This document shows, in pieces, positions 1 through 12,800 of a stretch of 64,000 nucleotides of DNA. The notes below the pieces were generated by a model. It ran no database searches and was not told the origin of the DNA. It saw only the letters and a program-made list of their open reading frames with translations. Numbering within the stretch: the stretch's first letter is position 1; every line of letters begins with the position of its first letter. Origin of the DNA: Pyxicephalus adspersus (lineage: Eukaryota; Chordata; Amphibia; Anura; Pyxicephalidae); NCBI RefSeq assembly GCF_032062135.1, contig NC_092866.1:25707158-25771157 (forward strand), in the 5' to 3' direction. Position numbers and translations under genes: made by a program.

Positions 1-1865
1 ATATATATATATATATAAACAAAAACCATCAAACTAGTAATAAAAAAAGATAGAGGTAACAGGGATGAAAAAATTACATCAGCTGAATAATGGACAAAGC
101 AAGGGAGTTCCAAAAATGTCTACTTTATTGCTTCTATTGATTACTCTTTGACTGTGTGGGTCCTAACACATTCTGGCAAACAGTAATAGCAAATCATGTA
201 ATTTTTCTTTTGAGTAACCTCTCTGCAAGCCACAAAAAACAAAAATTAAAAAACTGGTTTATAATCTAAAGGAGAGCAACAAGGCTATATTATTACCATG
301 CCAAACTAACCTATACAAATATCACATAATATATGGACTAAAAAAAATGAAAAAATACCACATAAACAGGAAAAAGAAAAGTCTTTTTCACAGGACAAAA
401 GTCAGATTTACAAAAAAGACCATGTGGAATGTTACAGTGGAATATTGAGTGCTTTCACCATCACCACCCAAGGATGTACACAGCAAAATTACAAAACGGA
501 GACCCTTAAATAAAGCGTGCAGAGAGCATTCAGTGAGGGACTGTACACTTTTACACTCACCTTCAAGTATTTACTATATTTTTCATGAACACCCTGAAGC
601 TCAGTAAAAGTACCCCAATATTTGTTCAGCTAGTACACCTGAGTAAACTTCTGTATCCAAACTAAAGATAAATCCAGCCTAGTTGGCTTGGAAAAGGTAA
701 GTCTTTGAATTGATTGAAAGGTAGGAATTTGAATTGAAATGTTTTTTTTATGATCAGATTAGATGGTAATTGAATAATTACCCCTTCAGCAGGTAGTGTC
801 TTTCTTCCAGGGAATGTTTTGTGAAAAACTGTTTGCATTCTTCAGTGAGGTTGTTCTTCCTCTCTGGGAAAACATTTTTGCAAATAAGAAATACCAAAAG
901 TTGCAGCTTACTAGAGGTACATAACTGCACTGACACTAACCATTGCAGAAGCATTTTCTTCAAGGAAGAAAGAGTGAAACGTCAACTTTTTTTTAACTCA
1001 TGAAATACCATATGAAAGAAAAGACTTTAGTTTCCTGCTTTCCCGATGACTGAAAAGGTTTTGTCAAATAGTGCCGAGTAGCCAGTAACAAGTAGAAGAA
1101 ACAGATTACAGAAAGAATTTTACTAAAATTCTGGATATGCTAAACTACAAAAAATATGAACATGTCTATCCTGAGTTATCTTTTGTTTAGTGATATGGAT
1201 CCTGAGCAAAAATGCATGTGGAGGGGTTTTCCTAATGGGTATTGTGGGGTAGAAGCTGCTTTTGGGAGATCTCTTAAGAAGTAAAGGCTTTGCTTTATTT
1301 CATTTTGGGGGGTGCCTGAGGATGGGGGGCATTTTGATGGGGTTGAGATTGCATGGGATAAGAGTGATTTCTGAGAGTGATTTTTTCCTGTTAGGGGGTT
1401 TTACTGATGTTTGCTCATAGAAGATTTTGATGAGTGTCAGTGGTTTACTCCTGGTTAAGAGGGAAGGGAGGTAGCTTACGACAAATGAGAGTTTGTGCCC
1501 TTTGGGGATTTTTTCTTGTGTGGGGATCTTCTCAGGGCCAAGGTTTAATCTTTTTTTAATCTAACCTGTTGTTCAATTTTAACTATTTTTTTAAATTATG
1601 ACCTCCAAAGTTGTTAAAGGTGGGAAGATGAAATTTGGGGTACTGCTAGCTATGAGGGTCCCCTGTATACCCTGAAAACCTCAAGTCGGTATGACATACT
1701 GTTTAGGAGATATGGGGGTTTGTACTGAGAGAGTTGTAAGGCTGCAGTCGTTGACACGCTGCATTCATACACAAACACAGCTGTCAAACTTTCCTGATGA
1801 TGAAGTCATTGTACACGCCCATTTGTACTTTCCCTTAGAGAAAATTTATTTCACAGGCAGACTTT

Positions 1866-1985
1866 TTCGTTAGAACACCGGAAGGCGAATCCCCCTCCTC
1901 CGCAGTGTCTACAGGGATTTGCTGGCGGCGGCCGAAGGGTGCCACAACAAGGAGGCTAAAGAGCCGCGAGTTGACGACCCTTGCC
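1866..1985 (-). repeat. GC-rich hAT-like repeat remnant
   Basis: Reverse-complemented, the block begins GGGTCGTCAACTCGCGGCTC and continues through GGCACCCTTCGGCC. I recall a similar 'GGGTCGTCAA...GGCTC' opening from hAT-type nonautonomous repeats in frogs. Its CpG content contrasts with the AT-rich surroundings. No full termini or target duplication identified. Confidence 0.35.
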
Positions 1986-2499
1986 ATAGACTATCCTTAG
2001 ACTTAATATACAGAAGTATGTATAGTAGGTAGTGAAGTTGCATCTTTTTTTGATGAAACAAAGTAGTTGACCTTGCAACCGTATATAAAGGAAAAGGGAA
2101 ATTACATTGTAGGACACCATCATCTAATTTGCCTTTAACTTCACTCCATGCACCTTGACAACACACTTCTGAATGTACAGCTAAGCAGTTAGTGATGGTA
2201 TATGTGAAAGGGAAGCTACTTGGACTAGTGGTCAAATTTAATCAACGTTACTTAGTCTAGTTAAATGTAACTAACTACTAATAGTGATATCTAGTATTAC
2301 TCTAGTTATATTCTAGTAAAAAAAAAATGGAGTAGATTGAAAAAAATCTTTTTACGTACAAATAATGCTAGCATAGCCATAGACCTTTTCCGCACTCCTT
2401 CCAGTTCCACAAAGTCCCAAAAACTGAAGTTCATGTTCTGGCTAAGGTTTAATGAAAGTTTATATAGAGAAGAGAGATTTTCTGTTTCTCAAGACTTTC

Positions 2500-2665
2500 A
2501 AGTATTTATACATACAGCACCATTCTGCTTTATGGGGAGGGGTGGGGGAGAACGACGGAGCGGCACCCTGCTGCGTGCTCTCCCCCTTCCCTTGAATTAG
2601 GCCAGATTCTTGCCCTATATCAGCCCTGACCCGATTATCAGAGCGAGAACCATTGGACATGTGTA
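2500..2665. repeat. Unclassified GC-richer interspersed block
   Basis: A GC-rich island (ggggaggggtgggggag followed by cggagcggcaccctgctgcg) inside AT-rich DNA, with the look of a short dispersed repeat. Short ORFs on both strands here have no family features. Family unknown. Confidence 0.25.
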
Positions 2666-3787
2666 AGTACAGTGCAATATATTGTATTTTTTGGGTTTAG
2701 ATACACTATAAGATAATTCAAGACTAGAACTGAGATGGACAAATTAAGTTGCTAGATCCACCTGAATTAAAATAACTGTTTAAAGGTGGTCATCTTTAAG
2801 CAATACTTAATATTGAATTCGGGAGATGTAACATTAGGGCTAAATGGTAGACATATTTAACATGAGTTTCCTACGCATAGGCACAGGCAGAAATTAACTA
2901 CATTTAACTTCTTTAAATCTTCTTTAAATTCATTTAATTAAAAACAACTTGTTTAAAAATGTATAACATCTTGTCCTTTTTGCACTTCACATGAGAGACC
3001 CCTTCCTACTGTTAAAAAAATAACTTTTACTCTGGTAACTTATGCTTAGGTAAAATGTCAACAAAGTAATAGTACTTTACTTGAAAATAATATTTTAGTA
3101 TGTTTTTCACATTTGATAATATGTTACAGATGTAAACTCTCCCACACCACAGAAGTACAGAATGTCTGGTACCACTCAGCCATGGTACTTTAAGAAGAAA
3201 AAATGGCTTCCCATAGTTATTTACCAGGGGACAGTTTAATATACTTTATTTAATTACACATTTTAGGTTATTAATAACATTTCTCTAAAGGTGATTTAAA
3301 TGTACCTTTCACATATTTATAATAGCTTGTAAACTGTTCCATGTACACAAGTGGCTTCACACTTCAAACAAACAAAGGCATCCTACTGTTTGTACTCAGT
3401 ATGTACATGTTATTACATCGCAGAGCTACATCAATGATTTTTGGGCCCTATACTAGGTAAACTTCCTAGACCCCCTACCCCTACTTTACAATTGGGTAAG
3501 TCATACTGTGGAAAGTTCATACATAAACCGACTGCATATATAATATGCACTATAAATTTGAAATACATAGTGGAAAATTCACACTTAGTTCCTTTTTAGG
3601 TTACCAGTAACTGCTAGATTTGATGAGCTTTTTACTTTTTTATTTTCAAAATGTTAGTAGCCACTTTTTCATGGTATAGGTGCAAAAAGAGGTAATATAT
3701 GACAGTCTGCACTTTATTTTGCATAAACATGAAGAGTAAACATAAAATTAAAATGTTTTTAGGAAGAACATTGCAAAAAAAACATAC

Positions 3788-3891
3788 CTGTAGCAGTTAT
3801 TATCAAATTTATTATAACTGGCAAATGCAATCAGTACTCCAAATCCTGCTCCCAGTGAGTAAAATATTTGCGTTGCAGCATCTATCCAGAC
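3788..3891 (-). CDS. SLC6A2: SLC6A2 sixth coding exon (TM6)
   Basis: 104 nt, residues 320-353 plus two bases of codon 354, phase 0 to phase 2. The acceptor is TTATTTAG (AG at 3893-3892) and the donor CTACAG|GTATGT (GT at 3787-3786). Encodes [18 protein letters not shown] and [16 protein letters not shown], the unwound TM6 that lines the substrate site. Tyr330 replaces the Phe that closes over substrate in mammals (human NET Phe317). Ser331 and Phe336, equivalent to human Ser318 and Phe323, are kept. This is the last exon of the gene inside the window. Confidence 0.95.
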
Positions 3892-6800
3892 CTAAATAAA
3901 AGGAAAGAAATAATATATAGTCACTGTGGTTGTAAAATCTCTAGGTTAGTGGGGAATTTATAGTGAATGGGTGCTCCTCAGGTGACATGAAGCAGAAGCT
4001 GGAAGATGAAGTAGGAAAATAATAGCGCCCGGTGGTTTTGCGGTTAACAAAGACAAAGAAAGATTTCAGGACAGCACGGGACCAAATAAAAGCCAGCTGT
4101 GGAGGAATCTAGGGCTCTGCGAAAGTAAACGTGTCATTTTAATAAAAGTCACACTTTTAGTTGTTAAAATCATGAATACAAATTGGGCAACATAGCTTTA
4201 AAGAAAAAAACCTGCAGTAAAAACACAAAATCTGAAACGTAAGCAAATGATATACATGCATTCTACGATATACAAAGATTGATATGAGGTATTTATGCTG
4301 ATATGCTGTGCTTGTTTTTCACCAAATGTGGTGATGTGCATTAGGACCAAACATCACAACTTCAGTCTTGTCTGTTCAAAAGACATTGTTCCAGTTATGA
4401 GGTACAACTTTGATACAACTTTGCAAACATAAGCTGTGCTGCTATGTACTTTTTAGGGAGAAGAGGCTCACTCTTGGCAACCCTTCCAAACAAGCCATAC
4501 TTATTCAATCTTTCTAATTGTACCATTATGAAATTTACCATTAAACATGCTAACTGAGGCTTGTTTCATTTTGAGATGTGGACCTGGAATTTTGCAATTT
4601 CTCTTAGCATTGCAAGGTGTATTTAATTAACAGTATCTACTTGCTACTTATTTGCCTAAATCGTAAGTAATTAAATTTTCACTTGGTCTTTGTTAAAGAA
4701 ATAATGGCAAAGAAATATTCTCTACATCTATACACTTAATTTTATGATTAATATTATTTGTTACTGTATGAAAAAAAAACACCATATTAACATATTTGTG
4801 GTAAGAGTAAATTGTCTATATTCAAGTGTTATTGTTATATACAAAAAATAATGCTCTATTCCTTGTTTTGTGATAATTGTATGACCCGTTTGAGGTTAAA
4901 TATATATAACTGATTTTTATGTCATATACCATTTGTCAGAGGCCATAAGAGTAGGTGAATAGAGCAGATTTGAAATGGTTGGATATTGGTTAGAATGAAG
5001 GCTTTGTTTTCTTTTCCTGGGGTTGGCTCAGCTGTCTGATACTGTATCTTAGATACTTAAGAACATCTTTATTATTTTGGTATTACCATCACAGGTAAAC
5101 ATATCACACATGTGTACATGTTGTTTTCCATATTATTAGGTATTTTTATGCTTGTTTTGCCTCACTCCTTGTAAGACACAGTATATCAGATTGTAGAGAA
5201 TGTAAAATATTTAAGTTTTCTACATATATGTAAATATCACATATAAATGTGAGATATCACAAGGGGATTGCTCTTGGTAACAGGATGTCAGGGCAGATAA
5301 GAGGCAGCAGACTTCAAATGTCCAAATCAACAGCAGGAGGGTTTTCTTAACGTTGTGTTAACAGAAAAGTGTCCATAAATTCACAAAAAACAAACAATAG
5401 CCTGGCTGGGCATCTGGCTACCTCACTTGGTGCCCTGTCTCTCTATCACATATGCTCAACATCAACACTGTTAACTCACAGTTAGGAGCGTTGGTTTGAT
5501 GCTTGCTCCCTTCCCACGCCTGGAGCTATTATGCCAGGTCATACCTAATTAGAGGCGCAACATATCTGCCATCATTTCCTGCCATTTTAATGGACACTCT
5601 GTCACAATATATATATATATATATATATAATTATGTATATATTTATTATTATTATTTTAAATGTTAGCAGTGATGACTGCATTTGTATACTAGGTTATAC
5701 TTGATTCAAAGTTTCAAAGCAAGTTACCTGAAATCTCAGGTAAAATAGGAACCTTGGTTTACATTTAGATTTGTTAAAATTATAATACACGTGGTTATTA
5801 TTTAAAAGAAAAATTTAGGAAATACACCTGTTATAGCCTCTAGAGTATAAACTATAGGGCAATGGGTCTGTTTTATCAAAGCTCTGGAGAAAAGAGACGT
5901 CTCCTAAATAGACACACTTTTATTAGTGTTAATAAGATATTTACTTAAATACATAAGAACACTTGTGCTTGTTTTGTGATAATTTCTCTACCCATGGCAA
6001 GGATTACTGAAATCATGTATAGGGTAAATTTTAATACATTTACAAATGTCAAATGACAATTACAATTTTGTTTTAATATTAGGACGTAGCAAACTCTTAG
6101 TTGACCAGCAGAAATCTATATTTTTCCACATATAATATTTATTAGGAATATGTTATATTTATCAGCCAAATAAAGTATTTAAGGGTTAGTCAACATGGAC
6201 ATCTTCCCCAGCGTTTAAACGCAGAGTTTAAATGCCCATATTTAGGATTCCTATGCATTCCAATGAGCTAGACTACACCACAGTGTAAAGCCCTGTGTCA
6301 CACATACCACTTCCCCACTAAAGCGCTGGCGCCTCTCCCCTGTGCATGCCGCCAGTTCTGACCCTGGGAGTGCCCGCGCTCCCAAGCTTTATCAGTTTCA
6401 CCCATCCTGCAGGCCAATCAGGAAATAGCCTCTTAATTATCCCTGGATATTTAGTTAGCTCAGACACAGCATTCAGTGTTCGTGCAACGTGCCTCCACTG
6501 GTGCCGAGAGCCCTAGCTCTGCTAAAGAGTTGCTGTACGCCTGTTGGTTAATTCAGTGCTTCCCCTGTTCAGCTCCTGTTTCAATCCCTTGTTGCCCAGC
6601 CTCTTGTTTCCCAGCCAGTTCCCTTGTGATGTTCCAGTGTTCTTCTCTGTCTCTGATTATCTCTGTTTTACCTGTCTCCTGTTGCTTCCAGTGTATGCTG
6701 TGTTTTCTGTGTTTGTGGTTCCTGGATCCATGGTAATTGACCCCTGGGTTGTGACCTGACCTCTTTTGCTTGCTGCTTGCCTCAACGGCCTTCCTTGATG

Positions 6801-9800
6801 ATTCTTCTGCCTAGTGATTTGGTACCGTGTATCATCCTGCCCACCCTGGTGTGCCCAAGGACTGCAACCTGGCAGTAACCAGCAGCGCAACATCATCACC
6901 ACTAGAGGCTCTGGAGAAGACCTGGGTACTGCTTAGATTCTGTGCCTTGGCCCTTCTGTGCTGTGCAAGCCTTAGTGCCCCCTAGTTGCCCTGTCTCCAA
7001 AGCGTGATACCCTGTTTTTAAGTGTTAAGTAGAACTATTTGTGCTGGATTTTTTAACTGCTTTTAAAAGCTTTTAAACACTTATATATGCCTATAATTGC
7101 TACTATTGAGATCAGTGGGAGCATTTATAGGCATTTACAATCTCTCCTAAGCATTAAAAAAGTTGAAAATTAATAACTGCAACTTAAAACACATGCACGG
7201 GAAGATTCTCTACCAAAGAATGTTTGCTAAATCTCAGATTCACTTTATAAACTCTAAAACAAAAAATAAAAACACTTTTGCTCCACATGAATTAAACATA
7301 TAACAGGACATCAACAGTTATTATTATTTATATTATTATTAATGTTATTAATATTAATAATAATAATAATAATAATAAAAATTAAAAAGATAACATCACA
7401 CAATTTTAGTACAATTTTCAGTAAAATTCGTTTTTTTGATCATATGCCAGGTATAAGATGTTATACATATACATTCTTAGTACATCAATAGCTTTATTAA
7501 TTGTTACTATGAAGACTACAGATGATATATCATGTTCAATATTATAATTATATTAGTTATTTTCTTTAAAAGAATGCATTACTGTCATCATTTTTATTAT
7601 TTTAAAGAATACATTATGAATATTGTAAAAAATAATGTTTATTGGTATGTTCTGTTTTATTTCCCATTTATTTTATATAAATATATTATTCATTGTGTAT
7701 TTTTGTACCTGCCTTGAATTAAGAAGGGTTAATATCTAGCAATATTTTTGTCTGATTTTACTTTGTGATGGATTGTAAAATATTAGCATTTATTAGTGAA
7801 GACTGATGTGCAAGCGTTGCCAAGTATATCCCATGCTCCTATCTATTATTAATAACTTGTATTTATATAGTGCCAACACTTTATGCAACGCTTTACAATG
7901 TACATAGTTATATCACTAACTGTCCCTCACATGACCTCACAATTTAATGTCCCTACCATAATCATAAGTCATTAGCACAGTCTAGGATCATTTTGGGGGG
8001 AAGCAAATTAAGCTAACTGCATATTTTTGGAATGTTGAAGAAATCTGGAGAAATAAAAATAATTATATTAAATATAATTTTAAAGGAATTTAATAATACT
8101 CATTGCACAAGCCTAGAGATTACATATGCGTCATTGACATTTATTCTATATAATGTATAAATATTTTCCATGTATTTTTTCATGCCATCTTCACTTATAA
8201 CATAATGTGTTATTATTCAACACAGGCAATTGCTATAAACACTACCCCTTCCCCCCTCCCTCCAGAAATTGGCAGGGTTACCGGAGGGGGTATCATCATA
8301 ACAATCTTTTCATCTTTACATTATTGATATTGATATTGTTGTGTATAGGCTGACTTATATTGATTTAGATATTTACTTGGATGTTTAACGTATATATAAG
8401 TAAGAATATTTATTTATTTATTTATATAAAAAACAAATATACCTATCCCAACTATGTGGAGTGTTTAAACTATCTAGCTACATTGTTGCATGTTATATAT
8501 TTATATATTGTTTTGACCTATTACATTATTGTAACTTCAGATATGTTCCAGCACTGTGCCTTGCAGGTGTGACAGTCCCTTTGATAAAGCCTTAAGTAGG
8601 CAAAACGTGTCGCGTAAAAAATCCCGTCACACGTATGTGAATGATAACCATAATTTAAGAATATGCTGGACTCTGTGGGTTCTTACTGGACACTAAAAGT
8701 ACTATAAATAGCGGTTAGTTGGCTGACTATTTAGAGTCATAATATTTGGCTAAGGATTTATGCTTTTACATGTATGACTATTTGTTGGTTATTGTTTACA
8801 AAAACTTTAGTAAACAAAAGTTACTTTATGTCACAAAAACCTTATTTTTGTGTTTTGCTACATTTAATTCCATGTAGTAGAATCCTGTCCAAGATTCAAA
8901 CTTGGGACCTAGAGTGTTAAACTCTTAACCACTGTACTAAACATAAGGAGCAGGGTGAAGCAATGAAAGCATTGGTAAAGGCTGCACTTTTTACAAGTAT
9001 TTTTTTTGAGTCAAAAAAAGACAACCAAAATGATACGAGGGGGTGCTGAGAAGTTCCTGGCTTTGCCCCCTTTCAGATGATATAGAAAAATGAGTGTGAG
9101 GGCAAATGGCAGCCTAATATCCTAGTATGCAACTGTGCAAATATCAGGTCTTTGCGATTCCTAAAACTGATTTTTCTTTTAGTGAGAAGCTGTGATGGCA
9201 GAGGCACAAGCAAGTTTCACGTGGTTAGAGTTAAGGGCCGTCATGATTTTTTGTTTTTCCAGGGAAAGTCAGCAAAGGACATTCACACTGAGATGTCACA
9301 AACACTGGGGGAGAAGTGTCCTTCCTACAGCACTGTCAAAACCTAGATATCTTGTTTCAAGACAGGGCAAGTCACCGTTGAAGATGAGCCCCGCAGTGGG
9401 CGCCCCCCCAACCTCAACTGACCCGGCAACCTGCAATGCTGTCTATGGGCTGATTATTGAGGACCCGTGAATATCCGCAAAAAAGATAGCCCAGATACTT
9501 GACATCTCACAGGCACGTGTTGGGTTTGTTAACAACACTATTCTACACATGCGCAAGCTTTCAGCGATGTGGGTGCTGAAAGCTTATACATATACTAAAG
9601 GAAAATTCTTTGAAACAACTTCTTGACATATTGTTAGACTGTTTCCCCCATTTTTTGGATTGAGCTTCCCTTCAACCGTGGCTTCCGTCCTCCCTGCTCT
9701 TTGTGCTAGTTCACAAGCCGGGTCTAGTTGTACCAGTTTACTTGATTTTGATGGTATCTACAAAATTACATTCGAAACTAAAATCGCTATGATTTATAGT

Positions 9801-12800
9801 CATATATATATATCGAAGAGACTAATAGTGGTTTCTTTCTCTGTACTGTGGAGGCATTACAGATATTTTAACATGTGTGTTAATATTATTAATTAATATT
9901 TTTGAAACTCTGCTTGTTATAAAAAGCAATCTTTGATATGACTAAAGTGACCGGGAAGTCACTTTTGATGGGGCACACAACTCCATTCCAGAATGAATCA
10001 ACTTCTATGTACAAGTACCTAAGTTAAGTGTTTTCAAAATTGCCAATGAAAATAGATGAAGACTCAGGATACAGTAAATATGAAAGCACCAGAGACCAAG
10101 TGAAACCCGGACAGTGGATCAGTAGAGGAGTCCATTTTGGCAGGTAAGTTTGCCATTGTGGGCAAATATGCTGTTCATACATACCCATTATGACTAAAAC
10201 TTTCATAGGGTCAGATTTTAAAGTTCTTTATAGAATAAATAGGGATTGAGCAGGGGCTGTATCCTAATATCCCTATCCATTGGGTCACTATATAGGAGGT
10301 AATACTAAAGGGTAAGTGTAAAAACAGGAACAGAAATACAAGTATTGGTGCCATTCTGGGGAGATAAATGCGAGACCTGGTCCACTTCCCTCCACTAACT
10401 TAAGAGGGTCTAAAATCCTAACCGCCCTTTAGAACCAAGTCCAGAATTTGCTGACCCCCCCAAAAAAAAACGCTCCAGGTAGAGTGTTCTTTCTGACAAT
10501 GGCACCAAAATTCTGGTTAGACTAACCCATGTGTCCTGCATGTCACACATACGTATCCTTGTAGTGTTCTATACACTTACCCTATGTTGGCAGACACTCT
10601 GCTAAGGGCATACAGAGTTACAACAACTTACTAATCAAACTGCAGCAGCACCACTTGCAAAGGCTTGTGGTGGTCTATGTAATTCAGAAGAGTTTTTAAA
10701 AAAGCATGTAAGCGTTCCTACCGCGTTTATTTGCGTTTTTATGAACTTTTATTAGCGTTTTAAAGCTTGCCTTTAATACTCTGGAAAAAAATCTATGCCA
10801 CTATTCCCGTGTTTTTAACGCATTTACGTTTTAAGTGCTTAAAAAACGTGGGAAAAGGCCCCATTGAAATCAATGGAAGCGTTTACCCACGTTTTTGGGT
10901 GTTTTCCAGCGTTAACCCCACATCCCGACTCTCCCTAGTTAGTGGATACAAAAATGGGCACTCCCTGGGGTGAACCAAGTCTTGTGATTATGCTTTTGGA
11001 GCTGTTGCTGTTTTGGACCATTGTACGCATCATGTAAATATTTACATGAACTAACTTTTAATTAGGCAGTATCTGAGAGTTTTTTGTCTTTTTTTACTCC
11101 TTGTTATACTTGTTCTCCTATAAATATTTCCACCTTGTTACTCTTTGCAGAAAGGAAACAGTAGAAGGGCTGCATCTTCCCTGTGGTTGCATATATCTTG
11201 TGCTGTCTCCAGGGGGAACCTATTTTTTTCTATACCTTTATATCCCTGTCTTTCAGTTGTTAAAGATAAAATTGACTGCATCAGAAATGGCTTCACCTGG
11301 AGACTGTGTGTCTTCACTTGTGTGTCTTTTTACACAGAACCAGGTCCTCATCTGATCCTCAGTGCTCTTACTCATGTAACTATAAAAAACTGCTAGAAAA
11401 AAAAAGTTGACATGAACTCTATAATCATAATGAATATTTGTTTATCAGATACTTTGTAGAACTTGTATACTTTATTAAAGATATCTTTATAACCCACAAA
11501 AATGTCAGTCATGATCATTTATCAGTGACACAATTTCTGCATGCATGAATTGTTGCTTTTAATGTTAAAGGAGTTTAGGAAAGGCTACCCGTCTCGTTAC
11601 ACATCTGCATTGCTAGGACAAAGGTAGAGTAAGAGGAAATAGAGGAGGGTGTTGGTACAGAAGAAAAGGAGGACAATTACACAGTTTGAGCCACAAGTGT
11701 CTTCATATTGTTCTGCTTCCACATAGGTTGCAACAAAAATGATTACTGATTTACTGGGTGATCAATATTGGGTGTCCACCCCCTGGGGTCTATGCTATAG
11801 AGCCCAAATGGCAGAACTAATTTCAGCAAAGGAGAGGAAAGCCAACATGTGTCACCATAAGGAAGAAAATATGAGCTACTTATGTACATCCTTTCCCATT
11901 GACAGCAAACATGCACCGTTGCACTCCTAGCAGAAAAGCCAGCAGTGGCAGCACTACAAATAGGAGATGTGGTCTAATAGACAAAGGACTCAGAGGACAG
12001 GTGTAGCCATACCACAGGTAGTATACAGCTATAATGGTTTATGGCTATAATGGCCTGTCAGCTCCAAAGGGAATACCTTCAACTTCAAAAGTAAAATTCC
12101 TACCAACTACAGGCTGTCCGAGATGGCCATGTGGCTTGTGGAGAATGTGCTAGAGGTGCTTGCCAGACCTGCTGCAAGGGTTTTTGTTTTAGTACAGGAT
12201 GTTGAGCAGACAAAGCATACAACAACCAATGTTGACTGACCTGTATCTAAATAAACCAGGCAGACCTGATACCTACCACACCCTATTTCTCCAGAAGATT
12301 AGACAGATTAGTTGCAGCAATTAATAGTGCTGTGGTAGCCAGCAACCTAGTTAAATCCTGGCATAAAATATTTTTCATCCTTCAATCCTACTATTTTTAC
12401 TATTTTTTTTAATATTGTTTTTGAAGATCCCTTCAAAGTTTGAAATAGTTTCTAATTTAAACCCATCAATTAGAGGGTGTTGGGAGTTAAAAACAAGTGT
12501 GGGGAAAGGGACATTCCTGGGGCTGAGCTTTAAGCCAAGAAAGTTGATGCAAACAATTTCTACAGGTGACCCAACATCTATATTGGAGGAAGGTAAGATC
12601 TCAGTTAGTGGGAATCAGTGCATGCAGTACAGCATGTAAGAGTTGGGAGGTTCCAGGAACAGGAGGTTAGGCTACATACACACATCAGTTGATTGTCACC
12701 CCAGACAAACAGTTTTGCTGGTGTTGGGAGGAAATATAGTGTGTGCCCCCCAAGATCATCTATCAATCGACCATGGTGGAGTGATGAATGACTGATTAGG

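Larger units (their letters stand above)
1..3787. other. Start of the intron after coding exon 6; no further exon seen
   Basis: Begins with GTATGT on the minus strand at 3787. It starts with an AT repeat at 1-17, and has a G/T-rich stretch (about 1210-1560) and two CpG-richer blocks (1866-1985 and 2520-2660) that look like repeat remnants. The next expected exon of the family was looked for on the minus strand and not found, so the gene continues past the left edge. Confidence 0.75.

Noticed and set aside
1..3787. Next SLC6A2 exon (TM7 region)
   Set aside because: Searched by eye on the minus strand for the expected TSSIN, GYMA and similar blocks with splice sites; nothing convincing, so it is taken to lie outside the window.
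3699..3899. Plus-strand ORF of 66 codons
   Set aside because: It is the antisense shadow of the TM6 exon.
7318..7378. CRISPR-like or other regular array
   Set aside because: Simple trinucleotide microsatellite; vertebrate context, no spacers.
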